A stretch of DNA of 64,000 nucleotides from Ypsolopha sequella (Eukaryota; Arthropoda; Insecta; Lepidoptera; Ypsolophidae). The position numbers and the translations under genes were made by a program. Of the stretch, positions 55,366-64,000 are shown piece after piece; the first letter of the stretch is position 1; every line of letters begins with the position of its first letter. The notes below the pieces were generated by a model, which was not told the DNA's origin, searched no databases, and saw only the letters and a list, made by a program, of their open reading frames with translations. Where the stretch lies: NCBI GenBank assembly GCA_934047225.1, contig OW203991.1, positions 4,154,001 through 4,218,000 of the forward strand, in the 5' to 3' direction.

Positions 55366-57738
55366 CGGTCAAGTGCGAGTCAGACTCACATACCTAGGGC
55401 TCCATATTATGGATGAAAAATTTAATTTTGTCATTTTTTTCAACCGCTTTAATTGTCCTGTAATCTTTACATAAACACATATTACCATGACTTTTTTCAT
55501 ATTTTTCAGTCTACAAGTTTTGGAGATAAGGGGGGGGGGGGGACATACAATTTTGTATGAGTTTTCAAGGATTTCTCGAAATAGATGCAAATAGCCAAAC
55601 TATAAATTTTTACAATAAACTTTTTAATACCTACAATTTGATACCCATAATGTATTTTTATAAAAATTATTTTTTATTTATTATAATTCTTTTTTTATAT
55701 TTTTCGCTTTTGCAAATTTTTTTTTACCGCTATAGTTTTCCTGTAATTAGCCAGTTATGATCTATAATTGTAATTTTTTTCATATTTTTCGGTCCACCGG
55801 TTTCGGAGATAAAGGGGGGGGGACATACATATTTTTGTGTTTTTTTTAAGATTTTTCGAAACTATTGAGAATAAATATAATAAAAATATATGTTTTTACA
55901 ATCAAATTTTCAATATCTACAATTTGATATCCATATTGTATTTTATAAATTTTTTTTTTATGTATTATACTTATCTGTATATATAAAATTCAAAGTCCTG
56001 ACTGACTGACTGACTGATATATCAACGCACAGCCTAAACTGCTAGTCCTATATAGTGTTAGCATCTACTAAGAAAGGATTTTTCAAAATTCACCCCCTAA
56101 GGGGGTGAAACGGGTGTCCAAAGTTTGTATGGGAAAACAAGATTAGTTAGATTATTTTATTCGAGACTTCACAGGAGTACTCCTATCTATAAATGAGTAA
56201 ACATGTATTTCAGGTTTTTTCCGAATTCAATCCAAAAATCCAAAAATGGGGTGACAAATTCTGAAAATCAACATGGGTATCGTTTGTATGGTTTATTGGG
56301 TCGCTGATTAAGAATACAACAACGATTTCTAAATGCAATGTAGTGGACGTGAAATACCATCATCCCCTCTTGGGGTGCGATGGGGTTGAAATGTTGAAAT
56401 GTGTAAATATAAATATGGGTGTCGTTTTTATGGTTAAAATTTAATATAGCGGACATGAACATTCTTGAAAGTATGTGTGATAGAGCAATCGGCTGTAACA
56501 GACGGACAGACAGACAGCCACAGAAGTTATCCTTTTAGATTTCCATTTATTCCTTTTGAGGTATCTATCTATCTATATATCCACAATATATCCATCTATC
56601 TTTCTGTTTATCTATCTATCTATATCCAAGCAAAATATCTTTGGAACGGAAGGTGGTACATCCCTAGGGGTTGGACCAAAGGGGTGCCAAAAAAAGTTTG
56701 CATCTCCCAAACGGCTGGAGCTAGACCCATGTTGATGGATGTCTAGGAAAAGGTCTTGACGAGATCTACCTGCCGAAAAAGTCAAAACTTTACAGGCCCG
56801 TATCTCCTAAACGGCTGATGCTAGAACCATGTTCATGGTATTCCAAAAAAAGTCCTCGGCGAGATCTAGATGACGGTAAAAAAATTGCTATAATTTTGAT
56901 CGGCCATATCTCCCGAATGGCTAATTTTAAGGAGTTTGGGTTTCAATTACAGTGATCGGTCAAGCTGGAGCTACATGACCAAAAAAAAATTTTATTTGAC
57001 CGGTTTTGACAATTTTTGAACAGGTCTAAAGAAGTATTCTGATTTGCATGAAACTCGTTATCAAGGGGCATTTAGGGTCGCCGATTACGCTGCCGTATTC
57101 AAATTTGACATTTTTTGACAACTGATAGGGACTTTGACACTTTTTCGGAAAAACTTTGATCGGTGAGTCCCTGTATTCCCAGAGTACTTATAATGTTTGT
57201 TTCAGAAAAAAAAGTTATTTGTTTCCTGTAGGCCACGCGGGCGAAGCCGCGGGCAGAAGCTAGTTTTTTTATATTTTTCATTTGTGCTAAATTTTTTTAA
57301 CTTCTATAGTTTCCCTGTAATTGGCCAGTTTTCATATATTTTGGTCTACCAGTTTCGGAGATAAGGGGGGGAACATACATATTTTTGTGGTTTTTTCAAA
57401 ATTTCTCGAAACTTGTGAGAGTAAATTTGGTAAAAGTATATATTTTTACAATCAGCTTTTTAATATCTACAATTTGATACCCATATTGTATTTTTAGGAT
57501 AATATTTTTTATTTTTCTTACTTTTGTTTTTGAAATATTTTGAAAATTTTCAAATTTTTCAATTTTTTTACACTCTGATATGTGGGCAAATTAATTATTT
57601 ATATGCCAAATTTCATGCCTTTATCTTGAACGGTGCTAAAGTTATGAGGCTGTGACATACGGACGGACGGACGGACGAACAACGGTGTCTCACCATAAAG
57701 GTTCCTTTTGGTAACTTTTAGTTACGGAACCCTAAAAA
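55366..57738 (+). repeat. Large GGGTTCCGTACC-family repeat with tandem units
   Basis: Starts AAAACCGGTCAAGTGCGAGT and ends GTTACGGAACCCTAAAAA. Inside, a unit of roughly 260-285 bp containing GTTTTGGAGATAAGG or TTTCGGAGATAAAGG, then ACATACA.ATTTT and TACAATTTGATACCCATA, occurs three times. The GGAGATAAG marker falls near 55522, 55806 and 57358; the last is displaced by the insertion at 55974-57265. The first marker is followed by 13 G in a row (55530-55542). Confidence 0.75.
55974..57265 (+). repeat. SINE-like repeat nested in the third tandem unit
   Basis: Begins ATCTGTATATATAAAATTCA, has (TGAC)n, CACCCCCTAAGGGGGTGAAA and several GGTG-type paragraphs, and ends GGGCGAAGCCGCGGGCAGAA GCTAG, the inverse of the ACTAGCTTTTGCCCGC start. 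Host tandem-unit sequence resumes directly on both sides. About 1.29 kb. (TATC)n lies at about 56563-56625. Confidence 0.75.
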
Positions 57739-58035
57739 CAGAACCCTTATAGGATCACTTTCTTGTCCGTCTGTCTGCCCGCCTGTCCGTCTATCTGTCC
57801 AGACCCTTTATCTCAAGAAGGCGTGAAGTTATCAAATTGAAATTAAAACCATATAATCAAGTCGACTGTTACTTGAAGTTGCGAAAAAAATAAAGTTTTA
57901 TGTAAACGCAAAAAAAAATACGGCTTATTATGCCACTAAAATCGTATATTTCGACATTCTCAAGGGAATCAAAATGTATAGGGTACTTTCCGTTGACCTA
58001 GAACTATGAAAGGCAAGTATTATCTTATACTACGA
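57739..58035 (-). repeat. GGATCACTTTCTTGTCCGTC repeat
   Basis: GAACCCTTATAGGATCACTT followed by a GTCCGTCTGTCTGCCCGCCT tract is the inverse start of another member of the same large repeat group. The right end is diffuse. Confidence 0.55.
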
Positions 58036-58103
58036 ATACAGGAAAACATCTAAAAACTATACACTAGTAATTTAATCATAAAAAAAAGTCTGAATTATTT
58101 ATA

Positions 58104-58887
58104 ACTAGCTGTTGCCCGCGTCTTCGTCCGCGTGAATTTAGTATGTAATGCGTTTCATATTTTACAATGAAAGCTTCAACATCCCGCTAAATCCTGTTAT
58201 GCGTACGGTTTTCTTTAAAAAAAAACCTCTTATACGTGTCTTATTTTTCTCAATATGATTTATGCGAAGTTGTAAGTAAGTGTATATATGTATGTAAGTT
58301 ATACATAATATATAAGTTTATATATGCCCAGGGATTGTGATTTTCCATATCAAAGTTTTTAACCCATTTCATCCCCATTAGGGGATGGATAATTTTTGAA
58401 AACTTTCCTACATGTATCTCATTATACGTTTTAAGGAAGGAATATTTAAGCAAAGTTTTATGTAGATACACTCAAGGGATGCAATTTTCGATATATAACT
58501 TAACACGCTATTTTACCCCCTCGGGGGATGAGTTTTGTAAAATCCTCTTACAGGTTTCTCATAATTTATTAAAAAGAGTATTTATGCGAAGTATGTTGAC
58601 TCTTCAGTATATGTTGATACTCCCACGGATTATGATTTTCCAAACAAGTTTCTACCCGATTTCATTATGAATTGATTTTCAAAAAATCCTTTCTTAGCGG
58701 ATGTTTACGCAATAAAAGGAACCTACGGTGCAAATTTCATGTTCCTAGGTTTAGCTGTTTGGTCTCGGCGTTGATAGATCAGTCAGTCAATCAGTCAGTC
58801 AGTCAGTCAGTCAGGGTATTTTTTATATACAAATTTGTACGGAACCCTCGACGGGCGAGTCCAACTCGCACTTGTCCGTTTTTTTCA
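58104..58887 (+). repeat. ACTAGCTGTTGCCCGC repeat with (TCAG)n
   Basis: Starts ACTAGCTGTTGCCCGCGTC. It has several CCCCNTNGGGG-type paragraphs (CATCCCCATTAGGGGATG and ACCCCCTCGGGGGATGAG) and (TCAG)n at about 58777-58813. It ends GAGTCCAACTCGCACTTGTC CG, a piece of the GGGTTCCGTACC family. Confidence 0.7.
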
Positions 58888-60254
58888 AGATAGGTAGTCT
58901 GGTCACTGTTAAGGACTACTTAAGGCTAAATTTAAATGTATTCAGTAGTAAAGGTAAAACATAAGTTAGACAAGTACTTATCGACTAAACATAATTGAAA
59001 AAAGAAATAGTAACTTATTTGCACTCAAGGAGCAGCCTGTAGCTGCTTGATATCACTTGTGATGAACACTTGAACACTTGATTTTACTTAATGGTTGTGG
59101 TCGCGACTGGCGAGTATTGAATTACTCCTGACAATAGCATGAAAGCTGTGAAAACAGCCTTTTGGTTTTATATAGCTCCGCGAAATTACCTTTAGCTCTT
59201 ACTTTGGCAAAAATTAAGAGTTTTGAGCTGTTATAGTTCTGAAAAGGTTAACTTGAATGCTTTCTAGTAATTTCCTAACGTCAGCCATATTTATTCACTA
59301 AAATAAAAAAAAAAACGAACTGAAAATAACATTTTAATACAACGTAGCAAAATTAAATAACATGTTCTATACAATTTTAAATATACGTTTTTATATATGA
59401 GTATAACTTTTATTTCTAAAGCGACAAACCATCAAACACCTTATTTTTTCATTTTTTTTATTTAAAATCTCCTGAAAATTTGCAATTACGAAAGGCCCGT
59501 CTCGCATATAGGACTATTATCCTAAAGTTTCACGATAATGTACCAATCGCACTATGTTTTGCATTTTATCTGACTTTAACATGCTACTAACTATTTTTTA
59601 AGAATACAACACTTACATATCTAGCCATTTTGAAACTTGGTATAATGACAAGGAATGGCGCCATTACAAATACGTAATTTAAACCCACCATTAGTGTTTC
59701 TGCGTACAAACAATCTTAAACAGAATCATTTTAAAACCCGAAAGTCCTGGAAAAGCGTTATTCATTTCTATCAAAAAGGTTTTAAGTTGTCATAGAGTTA
59801 CATCCAAGACTAATGTAGAACCTATTAGTTGTAGTGTATGGTTATATTAACGTTAAATTAAGGTTGTGAAGGTTATATTTGGGTTTTGAGTAAGTAGTTA
59901 GAAAGGTTATAGATAAGAGCTACAGGTTTTGTTGTAGCTCTCAGAAAGGTTCTACAACGTGGGCCCTTTTTGCACTCAGGAGGTTAATATAACTTTAATA
60001 TAAAGTAATTGAGACTACAAAGACTTATGAGCAGATTTCCATACAAAGGTATTAGAACCTTTTCAGTACCTTTCTAAAACCTTAAAAGTTACTTGGGTGT
60101 GCGTTGATATATGAGTCAGTCAGTCAGGAGTTCAGGACTTTATATTTTATTTATACAGATACTAAAATTTAACCAAAAAAACAACCTAAAACAGTTCCTC
60201 ACAAATAAGTGCTATTACATTGCAATATCACTGAATTTTTTAATTATAAGATTA

Positions 60255-60519
60255 TACAACGTGTAACAGAAAGGTGTAACCATATTTGAAGAGCTTATTC
60301 AGTCAATTGTTAAGAACAACTTTTACTATGGCACAAAATCTGTAAATCGAAAAAAAAAATACTTGCTTCATAGGAAAATCCATTGTCGCTCGGCCGAAAT
60401 GTATGGAAGGGCAGATATTTTTTTGAGATTTCAGGATTGACTCCATAGTAAAAATTGTTCTATACCATTGACTGAATAAGCTCTTCAAATATGGTTACAC
60501 CTTTCTGTAACACGTTGTA
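60255..60519. repeat. Fold-back MITE, family M60, complete copy
   Basis: 265 bp. TACAACGTGTAACAGAAAGG at the left and CCTTTCTGTAACACGTTGTA at the right are exact inverted complements, and the pairing continues through AACCATATTTGAAGAGCTTA. TA lies immediately outside both ends. The centre carries CTCGGCCGAAATGTATGGAA. Confidence 0.92.
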
Positions 60520-62237
60520 TAACATTACTAAATAACATTACAAAATAAAATACTGCAATGGCCCTTGTAGCGTTACTTAAAAAAAAAAAAAATTATTTAT
60601 TTTTTTTAGCTACCACATACTACGAACGTAATTTCGAATTGAATTTGGACTGCCACCAGGCAAGCCTGGTGACAGCCAAAAAAAGAGGTAAACCTGGATG
60701 AATAAACCGTATAATTTTATCTTAAAATACACAAAAACAACAAAACCGAGGTAAGAAAAATATGGTACAAAAGAACAATAATATCAGAAGAGAATCGCTA
60801 CAAAGGAAATTCTTAGATCAAAAAAATTATTATGCCAAATTCCACTTATTTAAGATTTTAATTCCCTTTTAGCTTGAACGACGCATTTATTCATAAAATA
60901 ATGGATTTTAAATTTGGTTGTCGACACTAGTTTATAGGATCCTTTAAACTAAGATTTCACGGAAGTTTTGATAACTCTTGATCCGAAAGAAAAACGTAAT
61001 AATAAGGTGTTACGAGCAATCGTTATCTAGCTTTACACTAAGGAATAAAAATAATCGATGCTGAATATTAAGCTACAGATATTAAAAACCTGGTAAGGGT
61101 CTCTTCGTGACTTTGGGAGTTTCCGGTGTTCCCGGGAGCAGTCGATGAAGCTTGGCGATTTCAATTTTTGTATCGGAAGCTTTAGCTCACCAGGGACGTG
61201 GTCCTTACATCAGGCCTCATTAGGTACAACCGTACAAGATGGCGGATGGGATAATCAAACTAAGGAGACCCAGAAACCCTTTAAAAAATAATCCCGAAGG
61301 GTCGCGGGAAATGCAGAAAAACTGGCTTAAACAATGCTCATGGCAAATGCGCTCTGTTTCTATATAAGTTATAGATAAGATATAGTTTTAAAATTTGATA
61401 TTTTAAATTTCTTGTGGCAAATTTCCTTCCTCTGTCACGATCTTCTTTGATATGAGAAAAATAACAAAAAAAATCTGACAAGATCATTCTAACTATTTGA
61501 ATTCGAAAATTCAGAAAAGCAGCCAACGATAAAGAAAGACTAAAAATATATAAAAAGGTTGAATACTTGTAGCGAATGCTACAATATCCTCAAACGACAC
61601 AAAAAAATTTAAACTAGCTTAAAGGAAATTAACTTCCAGAAGGATAAACAATCGAATAAACACCTAGACTAATCAAAATGCCTTGAAACAAAAGGGGTAG
61701 ATTAAATAAAAACAAGATAAGGATGTGATAAGAAAATCCTCGAACGAATAGAACGGTCAATAGGAAACCTACAACTAATATACCCTAACATTAACTTAGA
61801 CTAACTACTATATGAACCGTCAAAGATAGATATATCAGTTGGGTGATTATAAAATACCAAAAATCAGTCTAATATTAATCTAACTACACATATTACAAAA
61901 CAATCGAATTAATTAATGCTGAATTCCTCGCAACTAAAATAAGAACAACATTACTGTTACATAAGTTTCAAACATAAAACGACATTCATTTAACGAAACA
62001 ATCGTAAAAACATGGAAATTATTTGAAATTAGATTATCTTGGAATAGACAACAAAAAAAAAAACATCGGGATTAAAATCAATAACCAAACGACGCCTATA
62101 AAATATGTAAGACGTCATACGCGAAAATCGCAAAGAAAGGAACAAAAAAAACTCTTTGGCTGAGTCAATGAAGAATTAAAGAAACATAACTCGAACCAAA
62201 AAAAGAAAAAGTTGAAACTAGATAGAAAATTGTAGGA
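60520..62237. other. 3' side of the gypsy element; LTR not delimited
   Basis: This stretch lies downstream of pol on the minus strand and should contain the 3' LTR, but the 5' LTR is outside the window, so no repeat comparison is possible. TGTAGCG at about 60559 and CGAATGCTACA ending near 61590 are inverted and end in TG/CA, which would frame about 1 kb. This is only a guess. A (dA)13 tract lies near 60579. No env-like frame is seen. Confidence 0.3.
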
Positions 62238-64000
62238 TCATTTTAAAATATCTTTAATATGATAAATACCAACATGAGCCGAATAAAAATCCTCCAACTC
62301 ATATACTTGAGGAGAAATTATCCTTCGGACACGTGTCTTAGTGAAGCGAGGAGCCAACTTGTTAGTAAAGTAATCAATACCGGAAGAGCGCGAAAAATTA
62401 CGTCTCCATACAATGTCTCCTACGTTGAGAGAAACGGAAATCCTATTTTTATTATATAATCTCGAATTGCGGAGAAAAGATAGGGACAAGTTATCGGCGA
62501 CTTTTGCATAAATATCACCTAAAGATCTTAGATTCGAAGCATGCGAGGCCCGACTCTCTGCTATATCACCGCATCGAGTCTGACTTTGAACATGTGACGT
62601 ATCGATAATGAGATCTCTCCCGAACATAAGGAAATTCGGCGAAAAAGAAGTCGCGAGATTAATACAAGAGTTTAGATAGAGTTTAACTTTCGGTAACATG
62701 CGAGCCCACTGTCGGTGGTTGTCGCCAACTAACATGCTTAAACATGTAACAACGCTCTGATTATATCGTTCGACAGTATTGGCTTGAGGAGAGTAATATG
62801 GGGTAAAGAAGGGTTGGCAATTAAATTTAGTCAAAAAATCGTCAAAACAGGAACTTCTGAAAACGGTTGCGTTATCGCACAGAATTGAATGGGGAATTCC
62901 GAAATTCAAAAAAATTTGAATCTCCAAAAGGTCGCAAATAGATTTAGCGTCCACCTTTTTTAAGCAAAATAGCCAGACGTATTTGGAAAAAACGTCTACA
63001 ACAGATAGTATATATTTATATCCGTGATAAGCCATGGGGAGAGGTCCGATAAGATCGATTGACAGCGTTTGAAGAGGAGCCGAAACTAATTTGGGATAGA
63101 ACATTTGACCACGCGGCTGAGTATTAGAAATCTTAAAGGCTTTACAAACGTCACATTCGTTTAAAATTCGAGTGACGTCGCGATACATATTGGGCCAGTA
63201 ATATTTTTTTTTTATCTGGAGATACGTTTTCATTACGCCAGGATGTATTTGTGGAAAAACATTGTGTGCTTCCCACACGGCGTCGCGTATTTTTTCGCGA
63301 GGTAAAACCACACGCCACGATTCTCTGGTCAAAGGATCTAGAAGCGGGGCATGACGGAGTAAGACCCCTTCACGGATACAATATGCCGGAAACATTTGAG
63401 GATGGTCGCGTGCGCCCATGAACATTTTTTTGAACCAATCATCAGAAGTAGAATCAAGACCACGATCATACGTAATGGGAGCGACGAAAGCTCTCGAGAG
63501 GGCATCCGGCACGACATGTTGGACACCTTTCCGGTGAACTATTTCAAAGTTGAATTGAGAGATGATTGTAGACCAACGTGCCAAACGACCTGACGGGTTA
63601 TCTAACGTCATCAACCACTTAAGAGCGATGTGATCGGTGACGATAGTAAATTGCGTACCATCAAGATAACCGCGAAAGTGTTTGATGGATTCTAGAACAG
63701 AAAGTAACTCCCTTTCGGTAGTGCTATAATTTCGTTCGGCTTTGGAAAAGAGTTTGGAAAAATACGCGATAGGGTGCTCCTTGTCATCAGTAACTTGGGA
63801 AAGAACAGAACCAAGTCCAACGGATGAAGCATCGCAATGAAGAATAAACGGTTTCGTGAAGTCCGGACAAGCCATAACCGGGGTGTTAATTAGAGCATTC
63901 TTTAACTCGTGGAAAGCATGATCGGCTGCTTCGTTCCAATCGATAGAATCTCGTCCCTTTTTTTTACCTAATAAAATAGTTAAAGGAGCGATAATCGAAG
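62238..64000 (-). CDS. pol: Ty3/gypsy retrotransposon Pol, RNase H-integrase part (5' end outside window)
   Basis: Encodes the C-terminal part of the polyprotein that reverse-transcribes and integrates an LTR retrotransposon. The frame is open from the window edge (codon at 63998-63996) to the stop at 62238; 586 residues are visible. The Met at 63875 is internal, because the preceding 41 codons (IDWNEAADHAFHELKNAL) are the reverse transcriptase connection region. Counting from that Met: RNase H with D15, E56 and D81 (CDASSVGLGS, TTERELLSVLES, IVTDHIALKW) and DALSR at 124. An integrase zinc-binding H204-H211-C241-C244 follows. The integrase core has D274 (LSIDLIGPLP), D334 (CDNATVF) and E369 (SPQANTVER). 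The C-terminal tail has NVGDIVWRRN near 485 and a GPY/F-like VYELED. All catalytic residues are present and no stop or frameshift is seen. Reverse transcriptase, protease, gag and the 5' LTR lie beyond the window. Confidence 0.96.
   Translation of the reverse strand, partial: SIIAPLTILLGKKKGRDSIDWNEAADHAFHELKNALINTPVMACPDFTKPFILHCDASSVGLGSVLSQVTDDKEHPIAYFSKLFSKAERNYSTTERELLSVLESIKHFRGYLDGTQFTIVTDHIALKWLMTLDNPSGRLARWSTIISQFNFEIVHRKGVQHVVPDALSRAFVAPITYDRGLDSTSDDWFKKMFMGARDHPQMFPAYCIREGVLLRHAPLLDPLTRESWRVVLPREKIRDAVWEAHNVFPQIHPGVMKTYLQIKKKYYWPNMYRDVTRILNECDVCKAFKISNTQPRGQMFYPKLVSAPLQTLSIDLIGPLPMAYHGYKYILSVVDVFSKYVWLFCLKKVDAKSICDLLEIQIFLNFGIPHSILCDNATVFRSSCFDDFLTKFNCQPFFTPYYSPQANTVERYNQSVVTCLSMLVGDNHRQWARMLPKVKLYLNSCINLATSFSPNFLMFGRDLIIDTSHVQSQTRCGDIAESRASHASNLRSLGDIYAKVADNLSLSFLRNSRLYNKNRISVSLNVGDIVWRRNFSRSSGIDYFTNKLAPRFTKTRVRRIISPQVYELEDFYSAHVGIYHIKDILK

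Larger units (their letters stand above)
54674..60097. mobile_element. 5.4-kb TIR element with AAGGTT subterminal repeats
   Basis: Ends CCCAAGTAAC (54674-54683) and GTTACTTGGG (60088-60097) are exact inverted repeats. The flanking repeat reads GGCTGT before and TGTGCGTTGATATA after. The uninterrupted relative at about 56020-56050, read in inverse, is GGCTGTGCGTTGATATA, so TGT is a 3-bp target duplication. AAGGTT or AACCTT recurs many times in the outer parts, for example near 54740, 54825, 54920, 54962, 59244, 59780, 59862, 59872, 59903, 59946 and 60056. This suggests transposase-binding repeats. The interior now holds only later insertions and non-coding DNA; no transposase was read. A 3-bp duplication fits several DNA transposon groups (PIF/Harbinger among them), so the superfamily is left open. 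Confidence 0.8.

Noticed and set aside
55530..55542. G13 tract as a regulatory G-quadruplex
   Set aside because: It lies in a dispersed-repeat unit whose other copies have only 7-9 G; most simply homopolymer slippage.

Overview
The window reads as AT-rich, gene-poor nuclear DNA of an insect, most likely a moth or butterfly (Lepidoptera). The main clue is a dispersed repeat whose ends carry motifs such as CCGGCCAAGTACGAGTC and GGGTTCCGTACC, plus others starting ACTAGCTTTTGCCCGC; from general knowledge these are common in lepidopteran genomes. No host protein-coding gene, rRNA or intact tRNA could be supported. Almost every long open frame is either a fragment of a transposable element or a chance frame in AT-rich DNA. 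No CRISPR array or bacterial-type operon is present, and I did not find a novel multi-gene system.

Layout. 1-5 kb: palindromic MITEs, an RTE-like LINE tail with a 12-bp target duplication, and an intact hAT-type MITE with a perfect 8-bp duplication. 6-10 kb: dispersed repeats, a LINE 3' end and a 63-bp minisatellite of 14 units. 11-15 kb: more MITEs, one of them carrying a 98-bp triplication. 15.1-16.25 kb: an internally deleted piggyBac-type transposon bounded by TTAA that still encodes both ends of its transposase. 17-37 kb: a patchwork of fold-back MITEs, LINE tails, SINE-like repeats and two very clean hairpins (25.4 and 32.6 kb). 38-45 kb: two LINE coding remnants and more fold-back elements. 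45.8-48.2 kb: a dense cluster of fold-back MITEs, some nested. 50.9-51.7 kb: a head-to-head pair of MITEs carrying a tRNA-like sequence. 54.67-60.1 kb: a 5.4-kb element with 10-bp inverted ends, a 3-bp target duplication and many AAGGTT motifs near its ends, itself invaded by a tandem-unit repeat that was invaded again. 62.2 kb to the right edge: the 3' half of a Ty3/gypsy pol gene with an uninterrupted frame on the minus strand.

How the parts relate. The only machinery that could still encode function is the gypsy pol (RNase H and integrase), which continues beyond the window. The piggyBac, hAT-type, fold-back and LINE-tail copies are non-autonomous or dead and would depend on enzymes encoded elsewhere. 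Target duplications and two empty-site comparisons inside the window (28.8 kb and 54.7/60.1 kb) give a relative order of insertions.
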